Positions 25,567-34,847 are shown, counted from the first letter of the stretch. The stretch: DNA of 64,000 bases from Paracoccus denitrificans (GCF_900100045.1 NZ_FNEA01000020.1:1-64000), one strand, 5' to 3'. Made by a program: numbers and translations. The notes: generated from the letters alone by a model not told the origin.

Positions 25567-27666
25567 ATGCCGATTGAACCCCGATTCAGAAATGCCCGGC
25601 CCCGCTGCCTGACCGCCGCATTGCTGGGCTGCACCGCGCTGGTCGCCGCCTTCCAGCCCCAGGCGGTGCATGCCCAGGACAACCGCAGCATCGTTCTGGA
25701 CACCGTCGTCATCGAGAGCAACCGCACCGACGACGACGCAGGCTCGATCGTCGCGACCCGGACGATGGCGGGCAGCAGGATGGCGACGGATGTGCTGGAC
25801 ACGCCCGCCTCGGTCTCGGTCATCACCAGCAAGGAGATCCGGCAGCGCGGCGCGGAAACCGTCGAGCAGGTGCTGCGCTATACCGCCGGCGTCACGACCG
25901 ACTTCTACGGCGGCGACGACCGCTTCGACTATTACAAGCTGCGCGGCTTCGACGCCTCGGTCTATCGCGACTGGCTGCCGATGCAGAAGGCGTTCGGCGG
26001 CATCCGCGAGGACGCCTTTGCCTATGAGCGGGTCGAGGTGGTCAAGGGCGGCAACTCGACCGTCGGCGGTCCCTCGGAACCCGGCGGCGCGGTGAACTAT
26101 GCCACCAAGCTGCCCCGCACCCAGCGGTTCGGCGAAGCCTATGTGACCGCCGGATCCTTCGACCACCGCGAGGTCGGGGTCGATTTCGGCGACAACCTGA
26201 CCAGGGACGGCACGCTGTCATGGCGCCTGACCGGCCGGGTGCAGAGGGCGGACAAGGAGCTCGACTACAGCAAGAACGACGCCAGCCTGCTGATGGGCGG
26301 CCTGACCTGGCGGCCCAGCGACCGGACCTCGCTGAGCGTGGTGCTGGATTACATGAAGCGCGACGGCTCGACCGGATCGGGCTTTCCGCCGGGCACGAAC
26401 TTTTCGCGCGACCGCTTCTTCGGCGAGCCGGATTTCAACTATCTGGAGAACGAGCGCACATCGCTGAGCGTGCTCTTCGACCATGATTTCGGCAATGGCC
26501 TGAAATTCGGGGCCAATGCGCGATACAGCGACGAGGACCGCGGCTTCGGCTATGTCTATATCTGGGATGCCGACGGCCTGAACCCGGCGGACCGCTATTA
26601 TTTCGCCAACGCCTCTTCGGCCGAGCAGTTCGCGGCGGACGTGCATCTGCAATACGACGCAGATTTCGGCACCGTCGGCAGCCGCACGCTGGTCGGCCTG
26701 CAATACAGCGACATCTCGGCCGATTCGAGGACCTGGTATGCGCCGGCTTCATCGATCGACTACACCGACCCGGTCTATACCGGCGGGCTCGATCTGGACG
26801 CGCTCGCCCCCTATACCGGGACCAGGACCGACGACAGCATCGCCTCGATCTACCTGCAGGAAGAGCTGACCTTCTCGGACCGGCTGATCGCCACCATCGG
26901 CCTGCGCCACGACCGGATGGACCTGTCGCGCACGGCGCTTGACGGAACCAGGACCCAGGCCGATTTCAACAAGACCACCTCGCGCCTGGGCCTGACCTAC
27001 AAGATCACCCCCGAGCTTTCGACCTATTTCAGCTATGCCGAATCGGTGCTGCCCGCCGCTTTGACCGTCGAGCCCGAGGAAGGCGAGCAATACGAACTGG
27101 GGATGAAATACCGTCCGGCCGCCATGAACGCATTGTTCACGGCGGCGGTCTATGACCTGCGCAAGACAAATATCACCCGGCAGGACACCTCCGAGAACCC
27201 GCCCGTGCCCCGCACCATCGGCGAAATCCGGGCCCGCGGCATCGAGCTGGAGGCGCGGGCCGAGATCTCGCCCGAACTGAACCTGATCGCGGCCTATTCC
27301 TATACGGATACCGAGATCACCGACCGGCTGTCGCCCAACCAGGGCAACAGTCTGGGCAACGTCCCGCGGCATCTGGCCTCGGTCTGGATGGACTATACGC
27401 TGCAAGGCCACGGTGCCCGCGGCGACATGACCTTCGGCATCGGTGCACGCTACAAGGGCACGGCCTATAACGGCGATGACAACGGCTCCAAATCAGATGC
27501 CGCGGTGCTGATCGATGCCGCCTACAGCTATGCCCTGCGCAAGGACACGGTGCTTTCGGTCAATGTGACCAACCTGCTGGACGAAAAGCATCGCGAGGCC
27601 GCCTCGGGCGCCATCACCTACAATCCCGGCCGCGAGATCACCGCCACGTTGCGCCGGACCTGGTAA
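25567..27666 (+). CDS. TonB-dependent siderophore receptor, system B
   Basis: A 699-residue outer-membrane receptor. The signal region ends at VHA-QD near residue 38. The plug domain includes DTPASVSVITSKEIRQRGAE and RVEVVKGGNSTVGGPSEPGGAVNY, then a beta-barrel ending in an aromatic residue (LRRTW). The sequence belongs to the FhuA/FpvA/FoxA-like TonB siderophore family, but the ligand is not predictable. An AraC-type regulator convergent downstream and an ABC operon divergent upstream complete the system. Confidence 0.94.
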   Translation: MPIEPRFRNARPRCLTAALLGCTALVAAFQPQAVHAQDNRSIVLDTVVIESNRTDDDAGSIVATRTMAGSRMATDVLDTPASVSVITSKEIRQRGAETVEQVLRYTAGVTTDFYGGDDRFDYYKLRGFDASVYRDWLPMQKAFGGIREDAFAYERVEVVKGGNSTVGGPSEPGGAVNYATKLPRTQRFGEAYVTAGSFDHREVGVDFGDNLTRDGTLSWRLTGRVQRADKELDYSKNDASLLMGGLTWRPSDRTSLSVVLDYMKRDGSTGSGFPPGTNFSRDRFFGEPDFNYLENERTSLSVLFDHDFGNGLKFGANARYSDEDRGFGYVYIWDADGLNPADRYYFANASSAEQFAADVHLQYDADFGTVGSRTLVGLQYSDISADSRTWYAPASSIDYTDPVYTGGLDLDALAPYTGTRTDDSIASIYLQEELTFSDRLIATIGLRHDRMDLSRTALDGTRTQADFNKTTSRLGLTYKITPELSTYFSYAESVLPAALTVEPEEGEQYELGMKYRPAAMNALFTAAVYDLRKTNITRQDTSENPPVPRTIGEIRARGIELEARAEISPELNLIAAYSYTDTEITDRLSPNQGNSLGNVPRHLASVWMDYTLQGHGARGDMTFGIGARYKGTAYNGDDNGSKSDAAVLIDAAYSYALRKDTVLSVNVTNLLDEKHREAASGAITYNPGREITATLRRTW

Positions 27667-27674
27667 TCCCGTCG

Positions 27675-27700
27675 CCCGCCCTGCCCGTCCTGCGGGCGGG
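27675..27700. terminator. Hairpin between convergent TonB receptor and araC genes
   Basis: CCCGCCC at 27675-27681 pairs with GGGCGGG at 27694-27700 around a 12-base loop. It sits between two convergent stops and can serve both. Confidence 0.55.
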
Positions 27701-27710
27701 GCGCCGATCC

Positions 27711-28679
27711 CTAGCCGGCAAGCCGGGCCCGGCGCCAGGTCGCCGGCGGTTCGCCGCAGGATTTGCGGAACACCCGCGTCAGATGCGCCTGGTCGGAAAA
27801 GCCGAGCTGCGCGGCGATGTCGGCCAGCCGCAGGTCGGATTCCAGCAGCAGCCGCTGGACCAGGTCGATGCGCTGGCCCAGTTGCCATTGCAGCGGCGTC
27901 GTGCCGGTCGTGTTCTTGAAGACATGCGCGAACCAGCTTTCCGACAGGCCGACGCTCTCTGCCATCTCGGCCACGGTCAGCCGCCGGTCGGGGCGGGTCG
28001 CCAGCCGCGCTTGCAGGCGCTTCATCTGCGCAGGCGTCAGCAGCGCCGCGGGACGTTCGCCGGTCTGCTGCGGCACGTCCAGCAGGGCGCTGAAGATGCT
28101 GCCGACCAGGCTTTCGGCATAGATGCCATGCTTGCGCGGCACCGCCACCTCGTCCACCAGCAGCCGCGCCAGCGCATCGACGGCGACGGCGTCCTGGATC
28201 TCGACGGGGCGGCGCAGGACGCTCAGCGCCTCGGAGCGGCCAAGCGGCGGCGACAGAAAGCGCAGCAGCCGGTCCTGGTGCACATGCAGGTCCAGATGCG
28301 AAAAGACATGCGGCGCGGTGAAGCGGGTCCACATCGGCACGCCGGCCGGCACATAGATCGCCCGTGTCATCGGCCGGCAATGGCGACCGATGCCGTCGTC
28401 GCGGTTCGAGATGCGGATATGCGAGGACACGTCGTTGAAGAAGAAGACGATGCGCGGGTCGGGCGACAGGTAATAGCCCTGGGCGCCGGTCTGGCCCTCG
28501 GCCTCCCAATAGACGCTGACCAGCCCGTCGAGTCCGCGCCACCGGACGGGCATCGTGGGCCGGATGCCCTCGGTATAGCAGGTCATGGAATGGCGATAGC
28601 TCATCGCATGCGGCTCTGGTAAGCCTTCGGGGCCGGAAGGCGTGGATGGGAAGAATACCTTAGGGAAATTCTCAGCCAT
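27711..28679 (-). CDS. AraC family transcriptional regulator
   Basis: A 322-residue regulator from the ATG at 28679, which has AGGACGG about ten bases upstream. The C terminus carries the double HTH of the AraC/XylS family: LTVAEMAESVGLSESWFAHVF and LRLADIAAQLGFSDQAHLTRVFRK. The N-terminal part is cupin-like and binds an effector. AraC proteins such as PchR or YbtA activate siderophore receptor genes when bound to the ferric siderophore; the location next to system B suggests this role. Confidence 0.88.
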   Translation of the reverse strand: MAENFPKVFFPSTPSGPEGLPEPHAMSYRHSMTCYTEGIRPTMPVRWRGLDGLVSVYWEAEGQTGAQGYYLSPDPRIVFFFNDVSSHIRISNRDDGIGRHCRPMTRAIYVPAGVPMWTRFTAPHVFSHLDLHVHQDRLLRFLSPPLGRSEALSVLRRPVEIQDAVAVDALARLLVDEVAVPRKHGIYAESLVGSIFSALLDVPQQTGERPAALLTPAQMKRLQARLATRPDRRLTVAEMAESVGLSESWFAHVFKNTTGTTPLQWQLGQRIDLVQRLLLESDLRLADIAAQLGFSDQAHLTRVFRKSCGEPPATWRRARLAG

Positions 28680-28946
28680 CGCAATCCGTCCTGTCCCGCC
28701 GCGTTCGGATTGGGCATGCCTGTCGCAAATATGCAGCACACCCAATCAGGCCGGGCTGGCCGTCGCAGCGACGAAGCGGCCTGCGCACTCGCCCAGGGTC
28801 ACGAGCTGCCCGCCTTGCAGCGCGAGCCAAGCCCCCCGGACAACAGCCTGCCGGTCGCACTGCCTACCCATCCTCATGGCGACATCATGGCGCGGACAAT
28901 GCGCTCGAACTCGGCCCGAGGCGATGTCTCGGGCCAAGATGCCGGG
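28680..28946. other. Intergenic stretch without a supported gene
   Basis: About 267 bases between the araC start and the end of the lyase gene, both on the minus strand. Only antisense or overlapping short frames are seen, none with a convincing ribosome site. It should contain the araC promoter. Confidence 0.5.
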
Positions 28947-30611
28947 TCATCGTTCCATGAGGATACGGCGCCCGGCCGCGAAATCCTCGGAGTAGATGCG
29001 ATCCTTGTCGACGAAGGGAACGTGCCGGCGATAATCGTCGAGAAGGTTCTTCGTGGCCCTCCCCAATGCCGGCCGCTTGCGCAGGTCGACGGCCTGGGCG
29101 GCATGCAGCAACTGGATCGAGGACATCCAGTAGAGATTGTCGAGGATCCGCCCCAGATTGGCGACGGAAAGCGGCGCGTGGCTGTCCAGATCCTCGATAT
29201 TCCCCGCCATCGCGACCGAGCCGGCCGGGGCCTGCGCACCGATCTGGCGGTTCTCGGCCAGAAGCGCCACGAGCGGCTTCTGGATCGCCCCGAAGGCATG
29301 GCCGTGATTGGTCTCGGCCGCAAGGAAGCGCGGCAGGTGGGTCATCTCGGGATTTTCGAAACGGATCGTCTGCATGGTGATCGCCTGGGACAGGCGCACC
29401 AACGCGGCATTCAACGCCTCGACGCTTGTCGCCACCGGCAGCATCTCGAAGCCCGCGGTCGGATAGATCGCGCCCGCGACCTCGCCCTCGATGAAATAGG
29501 CGGAGACCTGGGCCGAGGTCTTTTCATCCACCGCGCCGACGACGACCCCCGGATTGTCGTCGCTGTGGTTGATCTGAATTTCCAGCACCTTCACCAGGTC
29601 CTGCGTCGCGACCCGGGCGCCGCCCAGCACATAGGCCATGGTGCGGAACGACAGCGGATCCTGCAAGGCGCGCTCATCGGAGGGCGACCACAGATAGCTG
29701 CCCTGCAACGCATCGCGGATCGCCCGTGCGCCGGCGAGGTTTTCCGGAAAGGGGCGGATATCGTTCGTCTCGGACAGGAACGGCGCGACGTTGCCGTTGA
29801 ACCCCTCCAGCGCAAGGGCAAAGACGATGGCTTCCTTGTCCAGATAGGCGTCGACGTCATGGGCCAGCAGGGCAGCATGCCCCGCCGTCAGCGCATTGGT
29901 GCTGAGGATCGACAGGAAGTCCTTGCCGACCGGCTCCAATGGGGCGATCCCCGCATCCGACAATGCCTGCCGGGCAGCCATGCGGTCGCCGTTCACGAAC
30001 ACCTCGCCCTCGCCGATCATGGCCAGGCCGATATGCGAGGCCAGGGTGATGTCCGCCTCGCCCACCGAGCCGCGCGAGGGCACGACCGGCGTGATGCCGC
30101 GCTCAAGGAACTGGCGATACATCTCGGCCACGGCGGGCTGCACGCCCGTCCGCCCTGTCGCGATCTGGTTCAGGCGAATGGCCATCCCCGCCCGCACCGC
30201 CTCGACGGGCATCGGCTCGCCCACGCCCGCGCCGTGCGCGCGCAACGAGGTCAGGTTGAAGGCGCGCGACAGCTGCAAAAGCTCATCGTCCAGCACCCGC
30301 TTGCCGTCCTTGATCGCAAAGACCGGGCGGTCCTTGTTCCAGCCGACGCCGACCGTCAGCCCGTAGACGGCCTTGCCTTGCAGCGCCGCCTCCATCACCA
30401 GGGCGAAGCCCTGGGCGATCTGCGTGTCCGCGCCTTGAGTCAGGACGATCCTGGCGCCGTCGTCCCGCGCGATGCCCGCGACCTGCTCGACCGTCAGGGT
30501 TCGCCCGTCGATGGTCCAATCCTCGGCCCATGCGGCGGAACCGCCAAGCGCGGCCGTCAGGCAAAGGGCGGTCAGGCAGTGGTGGCGGCCGGTTCCGGTT
30601 CGAACGGACAT
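28947..30611 (-). CDS. Exported HAL/PAL-family lyase lacking the MIO triad; candidate ergothionase
   Basis: The 554-residue product has the aromatic amino acid lyase fold: an active-site loop VYGLTVGVG around Tyr83 (YGVNTGFG in histidine ammonia-lyase), GSVG at 181-184, and INHSDDNP. In MIO enzymes GSVG is followed by Ala-Ser-Gly; here it is Glu-Ala-Asp (185-187, bases 30051-30059), so MIO cannot form. Ergothionase, which eliminates trimethylamine from ergothioneine, is a MIO-free member of this family as I recall. A Sec signal (MSVRTGTGRHHCLTALCLTA, cleavage after AWA) predicts a periplasmic enzyme. The start at 30611 follows AAAGGAAA. Neighbours supply the steps expected after thiourocanate. 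Histidine ammonia-lyase is the less likely alternative. Confidence 0.85.
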   Translation of the reverse strand: MSVRTGTGRHHCLTALCLTAALGGSAAWAEDWTIDGRTLTVEQVAGIARDDGARIVLTQGADTQIAQGFALVMEAALQGKAVYGLTVGVGWNKDRPVFAIKDGKRVLDDELLQLSRAFNLTSLRAHGAGVGEPMPVEAVRAGMAIRLNQIATGRTGVQPAVAEMYRQFLERGITPVVPSRGSVGEADITLASHIGLAMIGEGEVFVNGDRMAARQALSDAGIAPLEPVGKDFLSILSTNALTAGHAALLAHDVDAYLDKEAIVFALALEGFNGNVAPFLSETNDIRPFPENLAGARAIRDALQGSYLWSPSDERALQDPLSFRTMAYVLGGARVATQDLVKVLEIQINHSDDNPGVVVGAVDEKTSAQVSAYFIEGEVAGAIYPTAGFEMLPVATSVEALNAALVRLSQAITMQTIRFENPEMTHLPRFLAAETNHGHAFGAIQKPLVALLAENRQIGAQAPAGSVAMAGNIEDLDSHAPLSVANLGRILDNLYWMSSIQLLHAAQAVDLRKRPALGRATKNLLDDYRRHVPFVDKDRIYSEDFAAGRRILMER

Positions 30612-30637
30612 GAGATTTCCTTTCCATGGTTGCCGCA

Positions 30638-31981
30638 TCAAGGATCGGCGGGGGCCGGAACGGCCCCGCGCCCGCAATTCGTCGAATAGGGCTTTGGCAG
30701 CACCAGCACCGCGATCAGCGACGCGGCGGCGGCCGCCATGACGTAGAATGCGGGCGCATGGAAACCGATCCCCGTGCTGCCCAGCCATGTCAGCGTCGCG
30801 GGGGCGAACCCGCCGAAGATCGTCACGGCGGCATTGTAGGCCAGCGACATGCCGGTGGTGCGGACATGGGTCGGAAAGACTTCGGAAAGGGTGGCGGGCG
30901 CCACGCCCACGAAGCCCGAGACCATGATGCAAAAGAGGCTTTGCACGATGACGAGGGTGGTCAGCGTCGGCGATGCCTGAAGCCACGAGATCAACGGATA
31001 GACCGCGACCAGCATCAGCGCCGCCGAGGCTCCCAGCATCAGGCGACGCCCGATCCTGTCCGAGACGGTGCCGGCGCAGACACAGCCCACGGCCAGGAAG
31101 ACGTTGCCGATCAGCGAGGCGGTGAAGGCCTGCGAGGGGGTGAAGCCGAAGGCCCTCTGGACGAAGATCGGCATGTAGATGATCAGCACGTAGACGCAGA
31201 CCGCCCACAGGATCGAAAAGGCGAAGCCCTTGATCAGGTGGCCGAGATAGTCCGAGAAGACCTGCCTGAGCGGCGCGGCGGCGGGTTCGCGCCCGGCGCT
31301 GGCCCGCTCGGCCTGGAAGGCCGGGGTTTCGTCCAGCGTCTTGCGCAGCCACAGGCCGACCGGCGCGATCAGGACACCGATGAAGAAGGGTATGCGCCAG
31401 CCCCAGTCCCCGACCTGCTGCTCGGTCAGGAGCGATGTGACGGCGAAGGCCACAAGCGCGCCCATGATGTTCGAGATCGCCATGCTCGCCTGCAACCACG
31501 AGGCGTATTTGCCCTTCTTGTCGGCCGGCGCATGCTCGACCAGAAATGCCGCCGCGCCGCCGATCTCGCCACCCGCCGAAAAGCCCTGCAGAACGCGGCC
31601 GGCAAGGATCATCAGCGGCGCGCCGATGCCCATCGCGGCATAGGTCGGCGCAATTGCGATGAGCAGCGTCCCCGCCGCCATGATCATGATCGTCAGAAAC
31701 AGCGCCGCCTTGCGGCCGGCCTTGTCGCCATAGACCCCGATCACGACGGCCCCCAGCGGGCGGATCACGAAGCCGAGACCGAAGGCCAGGAAGGCCTTGA
31801 CCAGTTCGACGGTATCGTCGCCGCCCGGAAAGAAGTTCTGCGCGATATAGATCGCGAACAGTGCATAGACGGTGAAGTCGTACCATTCGAGCGCGTTGCC
31901 GATCGAGGCCGCGGCGACCGCGCGCCCCGGCGATGATCGTTTGGCGGGCACGCTCCGCCAGTCCTGCCGTGTGGTTTCCAT
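30638..31981 (-). CDS. MFS transporter, metabolite:H+ symporter family (ProP-like)
   Basis: A 447-residue, 12-helix carrier of the MHS subfamily. Signs are NALEWYDFTVYALFAIYIA at the start, the loop motif GDKAGRKAALF, the repeated GRVLQGFSAGGEIGGAAAFLVE, and DRIGRRLML in the second half. The family imports betaines, proline, shikimate and other acids. Twenty-six bases upstream of the lyase gene, it probably imports ergothioneine, a betaine, or, if the lyase acts in the periplasm, thiourocanate. Confidence 0.9.
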   Translation of the reverse strand: METTRQDWRSVPAKRSSPGRAVAAASIGNALEWYDFTVYALFAIYIAQNFFPGGDDTVELVKAFLAFGLGFVIRPLGAVVIGVYGDKAGRKAALFLTIMIMAAGTLLIAIAPTYAAMGIGAPLMILAGRVLQGFSAGGEIGGAAAFLVEHAPADKKGKYASWLQASMAISNIMGALVAFAVTSLLTEQQVGDWGWRIPFFIGVLIAPVGLWLRKTLDETPAFQAERASAGREPAAAPLRQVFSDYLGHLIKGFAFSILWAVCVYVLIIYMPIFVQRAFGFTPSQAFTASLIGNVFLAVGCVCAGTVSDRIGRRLMLGASAALMLVAVYPLISWLQASPTLTTLVIVQSLFCIMVSGFVGVAPATLSEVFPTHVRTTGMSLAYNAAVTIFGGFAPATLTWLGSTGIGFHAPAFYVMAAAAASLIAVLVLPKPYSTNCGRGAVPAPADP

Positions 31982-32093
31982 CTTTCCTCCCCTTTGCCCG
32001 TCGGTAACCGCGGGCGCTGGTTGATTGCTGTTTGGCTTCTTCCGGGCGCAGGCGGACCCTTGGCGGGTTCTGGCTGCCGCGCCCGGCAGAGGA
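31982..32093 (-). other. Gap between urocanase-like and MFS genes with small hairpins
   Basis: A 112-base gap, the widest inside the cluster. It contains nested complementarity (GCCCG at 31996-32000 with CGGGC at 32011-32015, enclosing CGGTAACCG) and a short TGCCG/CGGCA stem near 32075. It may separate the enzyme operon from the transporter-lyase pair by partial termination or hold a second promoter. Confidence 0.35.
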
Positions 32094-33758
32094 TCAGAGT
32101 TTCAGGTGGTTGATGCCCTTGCGGGCGACTTCGTCCTGCGCCTCGGGATAGCCCGCATCGGCGTAGCGGATGACGCCAAGCCCGGTGTCGTTGTCGATCG
32201 CCTGCTCCAGCCGCACGTCCGCCGCCGCGGTGCCGTCCGCGATGATCGTGACGCCCGCCGAGGTCATGTAGCCCGCATAGCCCCCGCCCCCCGAATGGAT
32301 CGCGACCAGGTCGGCGCGCGAGGCGCAAAGCAGCATCGCATCCAGCAGCGGCCAGTCGGCGATAGCGTCCGAGCCGTCGCGCATGTTCTCCGTCATGATG
32401 TTCGGATGCGCCATGCCCGCCGAGTCGAGGTGATCGCGCGAGAAGGCGACCGGCCCCTTCAGCTCTCCCGCGGCGACGAGTTCGTTGACCCGCCGGGCCA
32501 GGGCGCTGCGCTCGCCATGGCCAAGCCATGCGATGCGGGCGGGCAGCCCCTCGAAGGGGACGTTCTCGCGCGCTAGCCGGATCCAGTTGGTGACGATCCT
32601 GTTGTCCGGGAACATTTCCAGCACCAGATCGTCGATGCGCGCGATATCGGCCGGATCCCCCGACAGGGCCATCCAGCGGAACGGCCCGATGGCGCGGCAG
32701 AAGAGCGGACGCAGATAGGCCTCGGTAAAGACGGGGATGTCGAAGGCATCCGCGACGCCGCCGGCCTGCGCCTGGGTGCGGATCAGGTTGCCGTTGTCAA
32801 AGACCTCGGCCCCCGCGCGCTGGAAGTGCAGCATCGCCCTCACATGCTGCGCAATCGACGCCCGCCCCGCCGGGATCAGTTCCGAGGGATTCTGACTGCG
32901 CAACCGGCGCACCCGCTCCAGATCGTAGCCGACCGGGACATAGCCATAGACCAGATCGTGGGCCGAGGTCTGGTCGGTCACGATATCCGGCACGATCCCG
33001 CGCGCAGCGATCCTAGGATAGATCTCGGCCGCGTTGCCGACAAGGCCGACGGACAGCGCCTGCCCCTTTGCCCGCGCCTGCTCGATCCGCGCCAGCGCAC
33101 CGTCAAGATCGGGGGCGATTTCGTCGAGATAGCCGATTTCCCGGCGCTTGCGGGCCCGTTCTGGATCGATTTCGACGCACAGGATCGCGGCGCCCGCCAT
33201 GCGTCCGGCCAAGGGCTGCGCTCCGCCCATGCCGCCAAGGCCCGCCGTCAGGACGAAGCGCCCCTCCAGCGTGCCGCCGAAGCGACGCTCGGCGATGCGC
33301 ATGAAGATTTCATAGGTGCCCTGGATGACCCCTTGCGAGCCGATATACTGCCATGCTCCGGCGGTCAGCCCGCCCCAGCAGACCAGGCCCTTGCGTTCCA
33401 GGTCGTAGAAGGTCTCAGCATTGGCCCATTGCCCGACGATATTGCAGTTGGCCATGATCACCTTTGGCGCCTCGGCCGAGGTCTTCATCAACCCGACCGG
33501 CTTGCCGGACTGGATGACCAGCGTCTGGTCCTCGTCCATGACGGTCAGCGCGCGGACGATGGCGTCATGGGCGGCCTTGTCGCGCGCAGCCTTGCCGAGT
33601 GCTGCGTAAACGACAAGGTTATCTGGATCCTCGCCTACCGCCAGCACGTTTTCCATCAGCCGCAGCAGCGCCTCTTGCCGCCAGCCCTTGGCGCGCAGTT
33701 CGGATCCCGAAGGGATCGGGAAGCCGGGATTGCGTGGATTGTCCCTGGGCATGCTCAA
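32094..33758 (-). CDS. Urocanase-family hydratase; candidate thiourocanate hydratase
   Basis: A 554-residue HutU homologue, the usual family length. The NAD+-binding block TAGLGGMGGAQPLAGRMAGA is intact, as are RDHLD, MRDGSDAIADWPLL and RYADAGY. Where urocanases usually read GSVASPNRETE after RDHLD, this protein reads SAGMAHPNIMTEN, so the substrate-contact region differs. No imidazolonepropionase gene follows. Hydration of thiourocanate to 3-(5-oxo-2-thioxoimidazolidin-4-yl)propionate is therefore more likely than ordinary histidine degradation. Its start overlaps the DUF917 stop by four bases. Confidence 0.85.
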   Translation of the reverse strand: MSMPRDNPRNPGFPIPSGSELRAKGWRQEALLRLMENVLAVGEDPDNLVVYAALGKAARDKAAHDAIVRALTVMDEDQTLVIQSGKPVGLMKTSAEAPKVIMANCNIVGQWANAETFYDLERKGLVCWGGLTAGAWQYIGSQGVIQGTYEIFMRIAERRFGGTLEGRFVLTAGLGGMGGAQPLAGRMAGAAILCVEIDPERARKRREIGYLDEIAPDLDGALARIEQARAKGQALSVGLVGNAAEIYPRIAARGIVPDIVTDQTSAHDLVYGYVPVGYDLERVRRLRSQNPSELIPAGRASIAQHVRAMLHFQRAGAEVFDNGNLIRTQAQAGGVADAFDIPVFTEAYLRPLFCRAIGPFRWMALSGDPADIARIDDLVLEMFPDNRIVTNWIRLARENVPFEGLPARIAWLGHGERSALARRVNELVAAGELKGPVAFSRDHLDSAGMAHPNIMTENMRDGSDAIADWPLLDAMLLCASRADLVAIHSGGGGYAGYMTSAGVTIIADGTAAADVRLEQAIDNDTGLGVIRYADAGYPEAQDEVARKGINHLKL

Positions 33759-34846
33759 ACCGCCAACGCATAATCGGTCAGGTTGATGCCCATGACCTTT
33801 TCGGGGTGAACATAGATCGCGGGGTCCATCAGCCCCGCGCCGACCGGGATCAGGGCCTTGGCGACATGCAGCAGATGAACCTTCATCCCCACCCTGAGTT
33901 CGCCGACCGACAGCGGCTCCATCTCCTGCGACAGGGTGGTGATGACATCCGGAAAGGTCGCAAGGCGGCTGCCGTCGGCGGCGCTGACCGCCATGTATTC
34001 GTTCATCACGTGAAGCGTCAGCGCCTTGTCGCCCGCGCCCAGCGTGACGGTGCCGACATCGAAGGCCTCGTTCGTATAGACGACATCCATGGCGGTGATC
34101 TCGCTCTCGGTCAGGATGGTGCCGCCGGTCGTCGCGATGATCGCGTCAAGCACGGCCGCGGTGCCCTTCGGTTCGGCTGCGATGATGGCGTGCCCCAGTT
34201 CCAGCGCCCTGGAGATGCCGCCAAGGGCCGCGTTTCGGGCTACATAGCCGGCGCGGACCGGATTGCGCGCCGAAGCGATGAAGCCGCCCGACATATCGGA
34301 TGCCGTGCGCAGGATGGGCGAGACGCGGCCGGTCGCCCCGCGCGCGACCAGTTCGATATAGCGGTTCTGCTCGCGATTGCCGCCGACCGCGGTCTGGATG
34401 GATTCGTCGGGCTTGCCGGCCATGCCGATCGCGCCCATGTCGCCGGTCGGATGCGCCCGCATGTCGCCGACCGCATCCAGCACCTTGCAGCCAAGAATGG
34501 CCGAGGGAAGCCAGGCGTTCAGCGTCGAGGACTTGCCGTTCTGCCCGATCATCAGCGCCGCGACCTTCGCGCCAAGCGCATCCTGCAAAAGCTGCACGGC
34601 CTTGACGTAGTCCACGCCGCGCATCTCCCATGGCGTTGTCGAGGCGGGCGCGCCGATGGCCGCGGCCGTGGCGACCCAGTCGTCCTCATGCAACTCGTCG
34701 ACCGAGACGAGTTCGGGCGCGCCGGCATTGACCGCCGCATAGCCCAGCATGCGCCCGTGATGAACCCAACCGCCGCCGCCCGCCGCATAAACCGCACCGC
34801 CGCGCACCGCGGATTCGACATCCTTTTCCGTCAGAACTCTGGCCAT
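33755..34846 (-). CDS. DUF917 family protein; candidate thiohydantoin-propionate desulfhydrase
   Basis: A 363-residue protein of the DUF917 family, recognised from GGAVYAAGGGGWVHHGRMLGY, the ALMIGQNGKSSTLNAWLPSAILGCKVLDAVGDMRAHPTGDMGA core (shown in parts: GQNGKSSTLNAW, DAVGDMRAHPTG) and the C-terminal PEKVMGI segment. The ATG at 34846 has GGGAGGG in front. In an ergothioneine-degrading Burkholderia the step that replaces C=S by C=O in the thiohydantoin was, to my recollection, assigned to a DUF917 protein. Its place between the M20 hydrolase and the urocanase homologue fits. The chemistry is inferred, not read from motifs. Confidence 0.8.
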   Translation of the reverse strand: MARVLTEKDVESAVRGGAVYAAGGGGWVHHGRMLGYAAVNAGAPELVSVDELHEDDWVATAAAIGAPASTTPWEMRGVDYVKAVQLLQDALGAKVAALMIGQNGKSSTLNAWLPSAILGCKVLDAVGDMRAHPTGDMGAIGMAGKPDESIQTAVGGNREQNRYIELVARGATGRVSPILRTASDMSGGFIASARNPVRAGYVARNAALGGISRALELGHAIIAAEPKGTAAVLDAIIATTGGTILTESEITAMDVVYTNEAFDVGTVTLGAGDKALTLHVMNEYMAVSAADGSRLATFPDVITTLSQEMEPLSVGELRVGMKVHLLHVAKALIPVGAGLMDPAIYVHPEKVMGINLTDYALAV

Positions 34847-34847
34847 T

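Noticed and set aside
28947-33758. Ordinary histidine utilisation (hutH/hutU)
   Set aside because: The lyase lacks Ala-Ser-Gly and has a signal peptide. The urocanase homologue differs at the RETE-type region. HutI, HutF and HutG are replaced by DUF917, M20 and hydantoinase-type proteins.
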